From positions 19,817,449-19,881,448 of the forward strand of contig NW_026622930.1 in the NCBI RefSeq assembly GCF_023065955.2: a DNA stretch of 64,000 bases, written 5' to 3'. The position numbers and the translations under genes are program-made. The stretch comes from Ursus arctos (Eukaryota > Chordata > Mammalia > Carnivora > Ursidae). Each line of letters begins with the position of its first letter. The stretch's first letter is position 1. Below the pieces are notes generated by a model. It saw only the letters and a list, made by a program, of their open reading frames with translations, made no database searches and had not been told where the DNA came from. This document shows positions 21,759 through 32,659 of this stretch, piece by piece.

Positions 21759-24700
21759 ATTTGAGATATCTGAGACGATTCTATCTATAGTTCTTTTGTC
21801 TTCTCCCAACCCATAACAACACACACATGAGCCCACCCCTCTTGGCACAGCGAAACACACATGTTCTAAGCAGATAGCCAGGCTTGTTGCAACACTCAGA
21901 TTTTGCAAGGCAGGAGAACCTGTTAGAATCTGCTGCAGAATCTAAGTTCAGTAAAGAGGTTAAGCCAGGTGTCTAGGAAAGAAAGGGAAGGATTACTGAG
22001 ATGTAAGAGATGGAAACATTTCCTGGAGTCTGAAAAAGGGATGGATAGTAGAGGAAAAAGTGTTCCTGCTCTTATCAATAGTATTCTCCACTCTCAAAAA
22101 TATTCCTATGACTCCAAACATGACACAAAAGCCTAATTAAAAATTGAGAAAGAATCTAGATATAGTTCTTCAGTCTCTTGCATTTGTCAGTAATCAGTGG
22201 ATGTCTGGGAACAAAGTGACACTTAGTAGACCTGGCCTCCTCTCCCTCCTGAGATAGAAAGAATGACCAAAGCCCAAGCATACTCTGTATTAAATGCACG
22301 TATATCCCATGGCTGCTCATGAAAACATCTATTCTTGCTCGCCCACCCCCTTCACATTTTACCTTTTTTCTCCAGTGCCTATAAATTTTAATTATCCCCA
22401 CTCATCACAATGCTGACCTTTGGGAGTCCAGGAGTCATGAAGTCATTTAGGGCATTTTCCTGGTTTGAGACTAAGAGCCACTTCTTAGTGAGTTTCTGTA
22501 GCACGGAAGCACTTAAGGCTCCTTCAAGGGGATATTTAAGCATTATTTTGATAGTTGAAATTTCAATAAGTCATCAATCTGAGAGAGGCAAATTGCTTCT
22601 CAGCAAGCATAAATTATATAAAAAAGATGTCACCCAAAAGTGACTTCTGATTGGGACAATTATACTAATAACACAAAAGTCATGCAAAGGGACAATTGTT
22701 ATCGGAGGGTGGGTTGGGGGACAGCTTCTGAGTCTAAGGTTTACTTCTCAAGGCAACATGTGAGCTAATAATTTAATTCACGGGAGTTCTGAAAATCAAA
22801 AGGGAAAACTGCACAAATACTAGACTGAGAAAAGCTATTCACTTAATTTGAAAGTAACTATATGCACACACTTAGCTTTTAAGCTCAGAGAGAGAAAGGG
22901 AAAAAGATTTTTAGATGTATGTTAAATCCTCATCCAGGCCGATATGCCCTGATTTGTATCGAAAGCCCCTTCCCCTGTTCTTCTTCTCAGATTACTAGAG
23001 ACTTGGTCATATAAGGAGTGCTGAAAGGGTGTAGGGCAAGGTGGGAAATCTGCCTCATGTCAGAAACATCCCAAGAAGAACAACGTCAGGCCCATATTAA
23101 TAAGTGTCACTTCTCAGCAGTATAAACCTGGTAATTTCAGACGCTTTCCGGCCAATCAGCGATCACACTCACATCGTTTACAGCACTCTTCCCCTGACAT
23201 AAAAAGATGCCCCTGGAGAGATGTTATGATGCTGAATATATCAATGAGTTATAAAATATATAAGAAAAAGATAAAAACCATATGAAGATTATGCCTATGC
23301 CAGCAAAGTATGGATAAAACTGAAAATAGAATCCGTCAAATAGCAATTTAAGAAAATTCAATTTTCCCTGCCTTTCTCAGAGTCTCCAACAATTTCTAGT
23401 GACTTTATGTTTCTATAGCTTACTTCATCTATTAAACAGACACACACACACACACACACGCACACACATACACATTCTATTCTAGCCAATTATACCTTTC
23501 TCTAAGTTTTTTCTCTTCAAATATCGTTCAGGCTTTGGAACATGATAGTAAATGAATGGAACTCACCATCCATCTCCCATTGCTCCAAGTACGGCAATAG
23601 CTGATTAGTTAATAGTGTTCTATTGATCTGCTTCTGGAAATGAAGATCTGAGTAATGGGAACAATAGTTGGAGGCTAAGAATGCAAAATAAAACATGGTG
23701 CTTCCCTTCAGGAATTTAAATCCTGTGAAATAAGGGTTAGAATTAGAATTCAGGGGCCAGAATCAAAACATGCCCACTTCACAAAGGCCCTAGAAAATAT
23801 GGAAAACACTGTTTTAACTATTTTGCAAAACAGACAGTTTTCCCACAACATAACAAGTTGAGGACTACCCCCACAGAGAAGATACATTCTTCGGAGAAAA
23901 AAAAATTATATATACATACACACTTCAACAGAGAGCTCACCTGAAAATAAATCTACTCTGATACTGAGTTGGTAAAATTGCTGCAAAATCCTCTAAATAA
24001 TTCAATTTTCAATGTGTCACTAATAAGTATCTTGCAAAAAAACACAGCTATTTCATTTACATGTATATTCTTGTCAGGGGGAAAAAACATTCAAAACCTT
24101 CTGAAATCTAAAATATTTTTGAAAAAGAGCATAAAATTGAGGAAGTATATACACTGTTTTCCAAAGGCATTATATAGCATGCAAGCTTCATCTTTAACCC
24201 CAAGCATGTAGACAGTAATGAAAGTGTCACACAGGTTGCGAGAGTGTATTATTAAAAAACTAAAATATAAATCAAAGGAGGTAGGAATATTGCTGTAGAA
24301 TTTACTGGCTGTAAGCTGTGTCTCATATTACTCATCAAAATTGAAAAAGTCATACTTATTCTCATAGGAAATTAAGGAGACTTGAAATGACTTAATGCAA
24401 GTTATTTTAACTTACAAGGTAGTTGTGTAAAAGTGAACAAATTAAATTCCCACATTCAGAGGAAGTCAGAACAGAAATGCAGGTAGCTAAAGGGCAATAA
24501 TAGAGTAATGAGACAGCTTGAACGCTTTTATAAGACTTTTTTCCTTAGGTCTTTCCAGAGTCACAGATGTTAAGCCAATCCCAGAAGGTCAGCAGCAATC
24601 AGAGGGCAGGCCTGGAAGGTCACTCTTCTTGAGGTTAAGAGACTAATGGAAACCAACTGGCCAGAGCAGGGAGTGTTCTCTAGCACCATCACTGACACAC

Positions 24701-25234
24701 AGCTCATGATCTCAAGAGAAGTCCTAGACCTGGTCTACCACTCATTAAGGACCACATAAAAAAATAAATGGCCTGGGCCAGGAGTTCTCAAACCATCACA
24801 TCAAATTAAGTAAATGTCACCCAAAATCCTAAAGTACAATTTATCGATTATCTACTTATTAAAGATACCTTCAAATCAGTTCAGTGACCTAAAAGTCATG
24901 ATATTTTCTATTAAATATGTTTTCTATATTCATGGTCCTAAGACAACTTCCCTAAAAGAAATAATGAAGTCATCAGACAAAACTACCCCCCCCCAATTTT
25001 AAATATGAAAGCTACAAAGGCAGACCAATACTAGATGTGTATTTTTGTAACTTCAATGGCGGAATAACCATTAATAACATTTCCCAAAATGGCAAAGAAG
25101 TTTTAGCAAAGCTTCACCTATATAAGTGAAATCATTCTACAAATGCCCAGGAGTAGCACACCTGGAAAATTCAGTATATATCAGATCTATGCAAAAAATA
25201 CCTATGTTTGCATGTAGACCAGAACTGGGTAATA
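21759..25234. other. Long unassigned stretch
   Basis: About 3.5 kb, the longest interval in which I recognise almost nothing apart from a CA microsatellite at 23440-23475 and an A run near 23900. No exon-like frame or RNA gene was seen. Old repeats may be hidden. Confidence 0.45.
23440..23475 (+). repeat. (CA)n microsatellite
   Basis: An alternating CA tract of about 36 bases with interruptions at a CG and a TA step near the right end. Length is sufficient for likely length polymorphism. Confidence 0.95.
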
Positions 25235-25365
25235 GTCTTGTAGTTTTAAATATGGCTAGCAAAATACGTGCTTGCGGGATGTCAAGTATCTCTGCGCCCC
25301 CCCCATTACTAAAGCCAATAGTAGCCTCCAAACCCTGTAAAAACAACAAAGACCCACAGATACCC
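25235..25365 (-). repeat. MER5-like hAT relic, antisense
   Basis: On the minus strand the order 'ggaggctactattgg' (consensus 'ggtgctactggcatctag'), 'gagatacttgacatcccgc' (consensus 'atgctgctaaacatcctac') and 'aagcacgta' resembles the middle of MER5A. It is more diverged than the copy at 46287. A short C run near 25299-25306 interrupts it. Confidence 0.4.
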
Positions 25366-25485
25366 AAATTTCCCTTAGAAAGTATTACCTCCCCTATTGA
25401 GAGCTACCATCCTGTCCTTGGAGGAAATGATTACTAACACGCAAGGAGTCCTGATAGAAGGAAGCATGCACCCGCACTCGCTCAC

Positions 25486-25510
25486 GCGCACACACACACA
25501 CATACACACC
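25486..25510 (+). repeat. Short CA-rich repeat
   Basis: A 'cgcgcacacacacacacata' type tract of about 25 bases, preceded by degenerate CAC/CTC units. Confidence 0.85.
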
Positions 25511-25537
25511 AAAAAGCTACAACAAAAAACCCAAGAT

Positions 25538-25566
25538 AATTAAGCACCTATACTAGGTGCTTAATT
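25538..25566. repeat. Perfect 13-bp inverted repeat with 3-nt loop
   Basis: The left arm 'aattaagcaccta' (25538-25550) and right arm 'taggtgcttaatt' (25554-25566) are exact reverse complements around the loop TAC. The right arm merges into the start of recognisable Can-SINE sequence, so the hairpin lies at the 5' edge of that SINE. Confidence 0.9.
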
Positions 25567-25735
25567 TTGGCTCAGGTCATGCTCTCAGGGTTGTGAGATG
25601 GAGCCCTGCATTGGGCTCCATGCTGGATATGGAGCCTGCTTGAGATTCTGTCTCTCCCTCTCCCTCTGCCCCTTCCCGCCTCTCCCTGTCTCTGAAAAAA
25701 AATGAATAAAAAGAAAAAGAAAAAAAAATGAAACA
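25561..25735 (+). mobile_element. Can-SINE, older, 5'-shortened
   Basis: The recognisable part begins within the tRNA-like head ('ggctcaggtcatgctctcag') and runs through 'ggagcctgcttgagattc' and a CT-rich tract to an A-rich tail. The first ~35 bases of the head are missing or rearranged into the adjacent palindrome. The sequence type matches older Can-SINEs. Confidence 0.85.
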
Positions 25736-26218
25736 AACGAACTAATGAAAATGACATTACCTTGAAAGGATGTATTGATTTCTGTAGGAGAAAACTAAAT
25801 AGAGGATTTATTCTGTAATATAAGAAATTAAACTTATGAATAAGATTGTGTTTCAGAAATCCTAAATTATGGAATAAATTAGACATACCTAAGTGTAAAA
25901 GTGATTGAAATTAGAAACATATAGCTAGGCCTAATGAAAATACAAAAAAAATAATGGAGGAAGAATTTTTAAAGTCACATTTATTCCACAATATAGGCCC
26001 AGCCATTCTCACTTTTAGATTTGTAAAATCCTAGTTTTAATGAACCCTTTCAGAAAACCAAAGGGCAGATCAACTTAACTAAAACTTGCACCGAAAGGGT
26101 TTCTCCCACAACAGGCAGAAGCAACCACCTACTTCATCATAATGATTCTAACTGGACAATCTCTCTCATCATTCCCCTCTTCATACTCTTTTTTTTTTTA
26201 ACTTTATGAACAAAGTCT
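25736..26218. other. No gene or repeat recognised
   Basis: AT-rich sequence with a T run near 26190-26199. Nothing further can be supported. Confidence 0.5.
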
Positions 26219-26428
26219 TTTTTTTTTTAATTTTTTATTATGTTACATTATTCACCATACAGTACATCATTTGTTTTTAATGTAGTGTTCCATAATTCAT
26301 TGCTTGGGTATAACACCCAGCGCTCCATGCAATACGTGCCCTCCTTAATACCTATCACCGGCCTAGACCAATTCCCCACCCCCCTCCCCTCTGAAACCCT
26401 CAGTTTGTTTCCCAGAGTCTGTAGTATT
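26219..26428 (-). mobile_element. Carnivore L1 3' end, antisense
   Basis: Poly(T), 'ttattatgttacattattca' and 'ccatacagtacatca', then the C-rich block with 'gccctccttaatacctatca' and 'gtttcccagagtct'. Only about 210 bases of the 3' UTR remain, with no coding sequence. Confidence 0.9.
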
Positions 26429-26469
26429 CTTGGAGACCTCTTTAGTTTAAGCCATCAATTACCTCCTTA

Positions 26470-27050
26470 ATCACTGCAGAAATTTCTCAACTGGTCTTCA
26501 AGTTCTACCCTCATTTTAATGAGTCTTTCTTACTCTTACCAGAAGGTTCTTTCCAAAATTCAATAGGATTGCTCCTACTCACCATCATCCAATTCTCCCC
26601 ATCATTAACAAGATGAAGTCCAAGTTCTCTCAGCTTGGCCCCTAAGGATTTGGGTCCTCTTGACTTCAACTTTCATCATTCTTCCAAAATGTGCTCTATC
26701 ATGGAATCCTACTAACCCATCTACAGTTTCTTAGATGAGCCAGGTTCCTTCCACAGTCAGTTTCTCTTATACTAGGTTTCCCTATCTCCAGTAATGGGTT
26801 TCTCTCCATAATTTGCTCGGAGACCTCACACCCATCCTTTAGAAGTTAACTCCAACTCCATCTCTTCTCATAAAACTTTGTCGCTACATTTCCTTCCTCT
26901 GTACTCCACTGTCCCCTCCGTACGTATCTTATTAAACAGAGTGATTGACTTGTTTCTCTCATCCCCTACCATCAAGGAGACAGATTCTGTGATCTATGTC
27001 CCCAAACTATAGCATATTGTGAACATTAATGAATTTGTATTGGATAAACA
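26470..27050 (+). repeat. L2 LINE, long 3' segment
   Basis: An ordered series of L2 landmarks: 'aagatgaagtccaagttctc', 'agcttggcccctaagga', 'gaagttaactccaactccat', 'gattgacttgtttctctc' and 'gagacagattctgtgatct', ending near 'attaatgaatttgtattgga'. It spans about 580 bp, one of the longest L2 pieces in the window. Confidence 0.65.
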
Positions 27051-27789
27051 GAAAAATGGCATCCGTTTTATTCTAGGATAAAGTCATACATACCACTCTA
27101 ACAATTCTAACAATTCATTTTGAGGTTTTAAAGATGTAGTTTATGTTTTTAAGACATTTAAAAACAGTGCAACTTATAACTCTAATATGTATAGGACAAT
27201 ATTTTAAATATTTATAATAAGGAGTTATATACATCTTTTGTTGATAGATTTATATGTCTCAACTCTAATAAATCCATGAAATAAAAATGAATAGGCACTT
27301 TTTGGAGAACAACTAAGTCAAGGACGGTGTGTTCCACTGTTAAAAGAAAATGCAGATTTCCTATTAAAAGGCAAATCCCTCATTTCAAGAGCATGAATAA
27401 AATAGGGCTTTAAAAATAATTCCAACTGGTTAAATTTAGTCTGAGTATTCTGTGTCTATCACCTCTTCATTTGATTTGGAATTGATTAAATTTTCATTAA
27501 CTTTAAGCCTTTGCCTCTTATTATCTCTTTTTGAGACTGTCAAAAAAGTGTCAGTAGAAATATTGAGCTTGGTAATGTCCCTCATCCTATTTAAATTATC
27601 TGTTTTGGCTGAATCCCTGGCTGAAGATATATATATTGATTGCTTTCCAAAGATTAAAAAACTATGAGTTGACACAGTTTTACCATTTTCATCCAGAGAC
27701 AAATAACCTCAGCAAAGCCATACTTAGAGCCATTACATAGTCTTTTTGATTCAAAATACACTTTGATAGTTAATACATATTATTTCTAG
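27051..27789. other. Unassigned AT-rich stretch
   Basis: No named repeat was recognised. It contains one minus-strand open frame (27436-27702), described separately. Confidence 0.45.
27436..27702 (-). other. Open frame of 88 codons, origin unknown
   Basis: An open frame with a hydrophilic, K/N/D/S-rich translation (for example RDNKRQRLKVNENLINSK and EEVIDTEYSD before the stop). It has no ATG near its start and an in-frame TGA just upstream. The sequence before it ends '...tttgctgag', a possible but weak splice acceptor. I do not recognise the protein and saw no matching frame nearby. A frame this long is not rare by chance here, so this is a candidate terminal exon or decayed pseudogene only. 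Confidence 0.12.
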
Positions 27790-28542
27790 GATAACCATTA
27801 AAACAGTGTAAGAAGTATAGCTAAGAACCCAAGAAAAGAAATAAAATGGAATAAAAAGTTTAATTAAAATGGCAGGAAAGGAGTAGAGAAATAAAAGGAA
27901 GTAACAGAAAACAAATATCAAAGGGCATACTAACGTCCCACCATATCAAGAATTACACTAAGTGCAAATGGTCTGAACACTCCAACTAAAAGGCAGAGAT
28001 GGCAGACTGAATCAATAACTAAGACAACTATGTACTATCTATAAGAGAATCACTTGAAAGTTAAAAATACAAATAAGTCAAAAGAAATATGAAGAAAAGA
28101 TATACCATGTTTATGTTAAGCATAAGGAAGTTGTTTTGGTTATATGAGTATCTCAAAGAGTAGACTGCAGAACAAGAATCACTGTGAACAATTAAGAGGG
28201 TCATTTCATGATGACAACAATTAAAGGGAGAAATATATAAATCTAAATCAGATTGATCTAGTTGATTAAAGAAATTTAGAATACTACCAACCTAATTAAC
28301 TTAATTGAGCTCATTCAACATTTAATATATATAACAAATATGGATTAAACATACTTTCCAATTGCACTTAGAATGCATCAAAATAAACCATACAATGGCT
28401 CTAAGATAAATTTCAATAAATTTCAAAAAATGAAAATTGTGGTTATCTGACCTAAATCGAATTGAATTAGAAATTAAGAACTTTAACATATATAGAACCC
28501 TCCCAAATAGAAGTTAAATGCCATACTTCTAAGCCTATCTTT
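27790..28542 (+). mobile_element. Ancient L1M ORF2, segment 1
   Basis: A-rich sense L1 sequence with decayed ORF2 landmarks: 'aagagggtcatttcatgatg', 'attaaagggagaaatatata', 'aaccatacaatggctctaag' (consensus '...accatatgctaggcc'), 'tttcaataaatttcaaaaaa' and 'tgaattagaaattaag'. It is interrupted by the L1 inserted at 28561. Confidence 0.7.
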
Positions 28543-28560
28543 AAAAAAATAGCGAGTTGT

Positions 28561-29513
28561 TCAATACACGAGAAACAAATAAACAAATCAAAAAATGGGC
28601 AGAAGATATGAACAGACACTTTTCCAATGAAGACATACAAATGGCTAACAGACACATGAAAAAATGTTCAAAATCATTAGCCATAAGGGAAATTCAAATC
28701 AAAACCACACTAAGATACCACCTTAAGCCAGTTAGAATGGCAAAAATTGACAAGGCAAGAAACAACAATTGTTGGAGAGGATGTGGAGAAAGGGGATCCC
28801 TCCTACATTGTTGGTGGGAATGCAAGTTGGTACAGCCACTCTGGAAAACAGTGTGGAGGTCTCTTAAAAAGTTAAAAATTGAGCTACCCTATGACCCAGC
28901 CATTGCACTACTGGGTATTTACCCCAAAGATACAGACGTAGTGAAGAGAAGGGCCATATGCACCCCAATGTTCATAGCAGCTTTGTCCACAATAGCCAAA
29001 GCATGGAAGGAGCCGAGATGCCCTTCAACAGATGACTGGATTAAGAAGTTGTGGTCCATATATACAATGGAATATTACTCAGCTATCAGAAAGAATGAAT
29101 TGTCAACTTTTGCTGCAACATGGACGGCACTGGAGGAGATAATGCTAAGTGAAATAAGTCAAGCAGAGAAAGACAATTATCATATGGTTTCTCTCATCTA
29201 TGGAACATATGAACTAGGAAGATCGGTAGGGGAAGAAAGGGATAAAGAAAGGGGGGGTAATCAGAAGGGGGAATGAAGCATGAGAGACTATGGACTCTGA
29301 GAAACAAACTGAGGGCCTCAGAGGGGAGGGGGGTGGGGGAATAGGATAGACCGGTGATGGGTAGTAAGGAGGGCACATATTGCATGGTGCACTGGGTGTT
29401 ATACGCAACTAATGAATCATCACACTTTACATCGGAAACCGGGGATGTACTGTCTGGTGACTAACATAATATAATAAAAAAAAAACATTAAAAAAAAATA
29501 AAATAAATAAAAA
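28561..29513 (+). mobile_element. 5'-truncated carnivore L1 with TSD, nested
   Basis: The segment contains the ORF2 C-terminal region, the G-rich 3' UTR ('gggaggggggtgggggaata'), the terminal 'gatgtactgtctggtgac' motif, and an A-rich tail. An 18-bp TSD 'aaaaaaatagcgagttgt' at 28543-28560 recurs at about 29515-29532 with one change (A for G). It is inserted in an ancient L1M, which continues on both sides in the same orientation. Confidence 0.96.
28563..29276 (+). pseudogene. L1 ORF2 C-terminal fragment, open
   Basis: About 237 codons remain open to the natural stop. The full ORF2 protein (endonuclease, reverse transcriptase, Cys-rich C-terminus) is roughly 1,275 residues, so only the tail survives. 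Visible are [17 protein letters not shown], the C-terminal tract [18 protein letters not shown] (Cys/His residues of the Cys-rich domain), [23 protein letters not shown] and [17 protein letters not shown]. Endonuclease and RT catalytic domains are absent and there is no L1 promoter, so it cannot mobilise. The intact frame indicates a relatively recent insertion compared with the copy at 11384. Confidence 0.93.
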
Positions 29514-29532
29514 TAAAAAAATAGCAAGTTGT

Positions 29533-29783
29533 AATAGATTTCAAACTAATAAAAACATGCCAAAGTACATGAGATAGCATGGTGTTTAGAGGGAAATTTA
29601 TACCTTTAAAAGGTTATATTAGAAAAGATGAGAGGTATGTAAACAATGATCTAAGTTGCCACCTTAAGCTAGAAGAAAATTAAACCCAAAGTTGAAATAA
29701 CCAGAGCAGAAATTAGATAGAAAACATTAAAGAAAGTTAACAAAAATCAAATATTGGGTTTAATGATTGACTGACACCTTGTG
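29533..29783 (+). mobile_element. Ancient L1M ORF2, segment 2
   Basis: This continues segment 1 after the nested L1. Landmarks are 'gtgtttagagggaaatttat' (consensus '...ctaagagggaagtttat'), 'gccaccttaagctagaagaa' and 'cagagcagaaattag', in L1 ORF2 order. It ends at the MLT1 remnant. Confidence 0.7.
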
Positions 29784-30025
29784 AGGCTATTAATTTCTCA
29801 GGGCTGCCATAACAAATTACTACAAAGTAGATGGCTTAAAATAGAAATTTATTCTCACAGTTACAGAGGCCAAAAGTCCAAAAATCTATGTGTCAGCAGG
29901 ACTGGTTTGTTCTTAAAGATCTGAAAGAATCTGTTCCATGCCTGTTTTCTGGTGGCTGCTGGCGATTTGCAGTCGTCCCTGTCAGGTGGCTATCCGAGAG
30001 CCTCTGCCTCCATCTTCACAAGTCA
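29784..30025 (-). mobile_element. MLT1-type LTR, antisense, cut at right
   Basis: Begins 'ggctattaatttctcagggc', then 'gctgccataacaaattac', 'tctcacagttacagaggcc' and 'ttttctggtggctgctggcg'. It stops near 'cctccatcttcacaag'. About half of a typical MLT1 LTR is absent on the right, where L1M sequence resumes abruptly. Confidence 0.8.
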
Positions 30026-30029
30026 AGTC

Positions 30030-31370
30030 GATACTCATTCATAATAAAAATTCAAGCTCGGAATAGAATTTTTTTCAATCTGATAAAAGGTATCTATGAA
30101 AACTTATAGCACTATCCTATTTAATGGAGAATAACTACTTTCCCCATATGACTGGGAACAAGTCAAGGATGTCAATTCTCACATCTTTTCAACATTTTAC
30201 TAGAGGTCATTAAGGCAAGAAAAATAACAGTCATATACAAAAATACATATATTGAAAAAAAAATCTAAGTGTACAGAGTTCTACCTAAGAAGTTCTAAAA
30301 AAAAAAAAAAAAAGAAAGAAAAAGAAAAAAAAAAGAAATCTACCAAAAAAACCTGCTAGGATTAATAGGTAAACTCATCAAGGCCACAGACAAGACATAT
30401 GGCTAATGTAAATAAAAGAACTGTATTTTTACATGAAGTACCAAGTAATTGGAGAAGGAAATACTATATCAAGCAGTGTTAAAATAACTGAAAATAAATT
30501 TAATGGAATATATACAAGACTTCTGGCCTAAAAACTGCAAAAATGGCTGAGAACAAAGAAATAAGACCTAAATAAATGGAGTTTGTCATGTTAATGGACA
30601 CTATTGCTACAATGTCCATTTTCTCCTGATTGATCTTTAAAGCCAATTCCATCCAATTATAATTTTAGCAGGGTTATTCTAAAGAATTTATAAAAAGACT
30701 TTGAACTTTGAAAATGCAACTCTAAAACAGCCAAATTTCCTTCAACTCAATAATTAAACAACCCTATAAAACATTGAGCAAAATTTGTAGGGTATTTCAC
30801 AAAAGATATATATTTGGCTTATAGCCACATGAAAACCTGCTAAACAGTATTAGCTATCAGGGAAATGCAAATTCAAACCACAAGGAGATACCAGCTCATA
30901 CCTATTAGAACCGCTAGAATGTCTAAAATTAGAAAGACCTAGGCTATCAAGGGTAGGTGAGGATGTGGAACCACTAGAATACTATAAGTATAAAATGTCA
31001 CAACTACTTTCAAAAACACGTTGGCATTGTCTTATAATGTTAAGCATATACCTACCATTTCACCTAGCAATCCCATCCCTAAATATTCCCCCAAGAAAAA
31101 GGAAAAGCGGTATCCACATAAATTATTGTACCTGAATGATCATAGCAGCTTTTTCTGTAACACAAGAACCGAAAGCAAAATGACCGTAAACAAGTAAATA
31201 CATGAACAAAAGGTGTAACTACTCAATGACCTACTATACAGTAACAACTACAAAACAATCATGTAAGCAGTGATAAAACATTTCAAGAAAATTACCTTGA
31301 GCAAAAGCAACCAGGCACAAAAGTGTATTGTATGCTTCCATTTATCTAAAATGGTATAATTTGCAAAAGT
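30030..31370 (+). mobile_element. Ancient L1M ORF2, segment 3
   Basis: Resumes in the RT region ('cattcataataaaaattc', 'ggaacaagtcaaggatgtca') and proceeds through 'gacctaaataaatggag', 'gctatcagggaaatgcaaat' and 'aaccacaaggagataccagc'. It continues to the ORF2 C-terminal 'gatcatagcagctttttctg' region. Poly(A)-like tracts near 30297-30336 are internal expansions. The reading frame is destroyed. Confidence 0.75.
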
Positions 31371-31387
31371 TATCTACGATTATTTTA

Positions 31388-31594
31388 TTTATTTTATTTT
31401 TTTTTAAGATTTTATTTATTTATTTGACAGAGATAGAGACAGCCAGTGAGAGAGGGAACATAAGCAGGGGGAGTGGGAGAGGAAGAAGCACGCTCATAGC
31501 GGAGGAGCCTGATGTGGGGCTCGATCCCAGATCGCCGGGATCACGCCCTGAGCCGAAGGCAGACGCTTTAACCGCTGTGCCACCCAGGCGCCCC
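31388..31594 (-). mobile_element. Can-SINE, full length, nested in L1M, antisense
   Basis: T-rich tail, standard body, and inverted tRNA-like head ending 'gtgccacccaggcgcccc'. A perfect 17-bp TSD 'tatctacgattatttta' lies at 31371-31387 and 31595-31611. Low divergence from the recent subfamily. Confidence 0.97.
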
Positions 31595-31611
31595 TATCTA
31601 CGATTATTTTA

Positions 31612-31815
31612 AAAACAGATTATTGGTTGTCTGAGACAGAAGACAGAGCGCGGAATAACTACAAAGGTACACGAAACTTGGAGGCAATGCAAATGTGTGT
31701 CTTTATAGATACGTCAATTATATGGGTGTGTGAATTTATCAACAAATTCTACACTTAATGTGTAAGTTTTATTGTTTGTGAGTTATAATTCTATAGAGTT
31801 GGTAAAGATGAATTA
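31612..31815 (+). mobile_element. Ancient L1M 3' UTR, segment 4
   Basis: The sequence continues after the SINE TSD with 'attggttgtctgagaca' (consensus '...gtggttgcctgggg') and ends near 'gagttataattctatagagt', resembling the L1M terminal '...tatacctcaataaagt'. Confidence 0.55.
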
Positions 31816-32199
31816 AAATGGCCAAACACTCATGAGGACAGATTTGGACTGAGGCTAAGTTACCCTCTTACCAGTCCCTAATCTCTCAGAGCAAAGAACT
31901 GCCAGCAGACAGTAGTTAAAGAAACGGAGAAAAAAAGTAACTATGGGTAGACTTAATGGAAGTAAAATGTAGAAACAAAGAAATAAAATGGCTGAAAAGA
32001 TGACTTGGAAGAGGCAGATGTTTTCCTGTGGGGATCTGTAGGGCACAAATCCTTAAAGCACACGATATGCAGCCCCGCTGTAAGAAACTGGGTGTGAGGT
32101 TGCTAGTGAAGAGGACTCTAAAAATTTGAGGTAGGTAAGTACCAAATCCCTGTGCCTGCTCACATGAGGACCTCTGATTTAACTACTTTTATTCCTTCT
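31816..32199. other. No gene or repeat recognised
   Basis: A short interval between the L1M end and an older SINE. Nothing further can be supported. Confidence 0.5.
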
Positions 32200-32374
32200 C
32201 CTTCCTTTTTTAAGAGACAGAAGGGCAGAAGGAGAGGAAGAGGGAAAGAATCTTAAGCAGACTCCATGCCCAGTGTGGAGCCCAACACAGGGCTCGATCT
32301 CACAATCCTGAGATCATGACCTGAGCTGAAATGAAGTCAGACACTTAAACCAGCTGCGCCACCCAGGCACCCCC
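32200..32374 (-). mobile_element. Can-SINE, older, antisense
   Basis: The sequence shows 'tttttaagagacagaaggg', 'gagcccaacacagggctcga', 'cctgagatcatgacctgagc' and the end 'cgccacccaggcaccccc'. The flanks share a degenerate 'tttaact.ctttta' phrase, a probable eroded TSD. It is more diverged than the full-length young copies. Confidence 0.9.
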
Positions 32375-32659
32375 ACAAACTGTTTAACTTCTATTTGTCT
32401 TATGCAACCCGAAATATCTTAATACAAAATGAAAGACATTTCTCTGTCCTACAGTAGTTCATATTCTAAGATAAAAACATCACAAGGGCAAAGACAGATG
32501 GGCATGTGATATCATTTGGAGACTTTAGAAAGATATCTTCACTTGGAGAGGGCAGAGATCTCTGAAGCCTTCCTAAGTCAGAGGAAGGATGGTGAAAAAA
32601 GGAGAAAGTATTCCGGTTGGAAGATTTAGCATAAAATAAAGCACGGGACACTGGAATAT

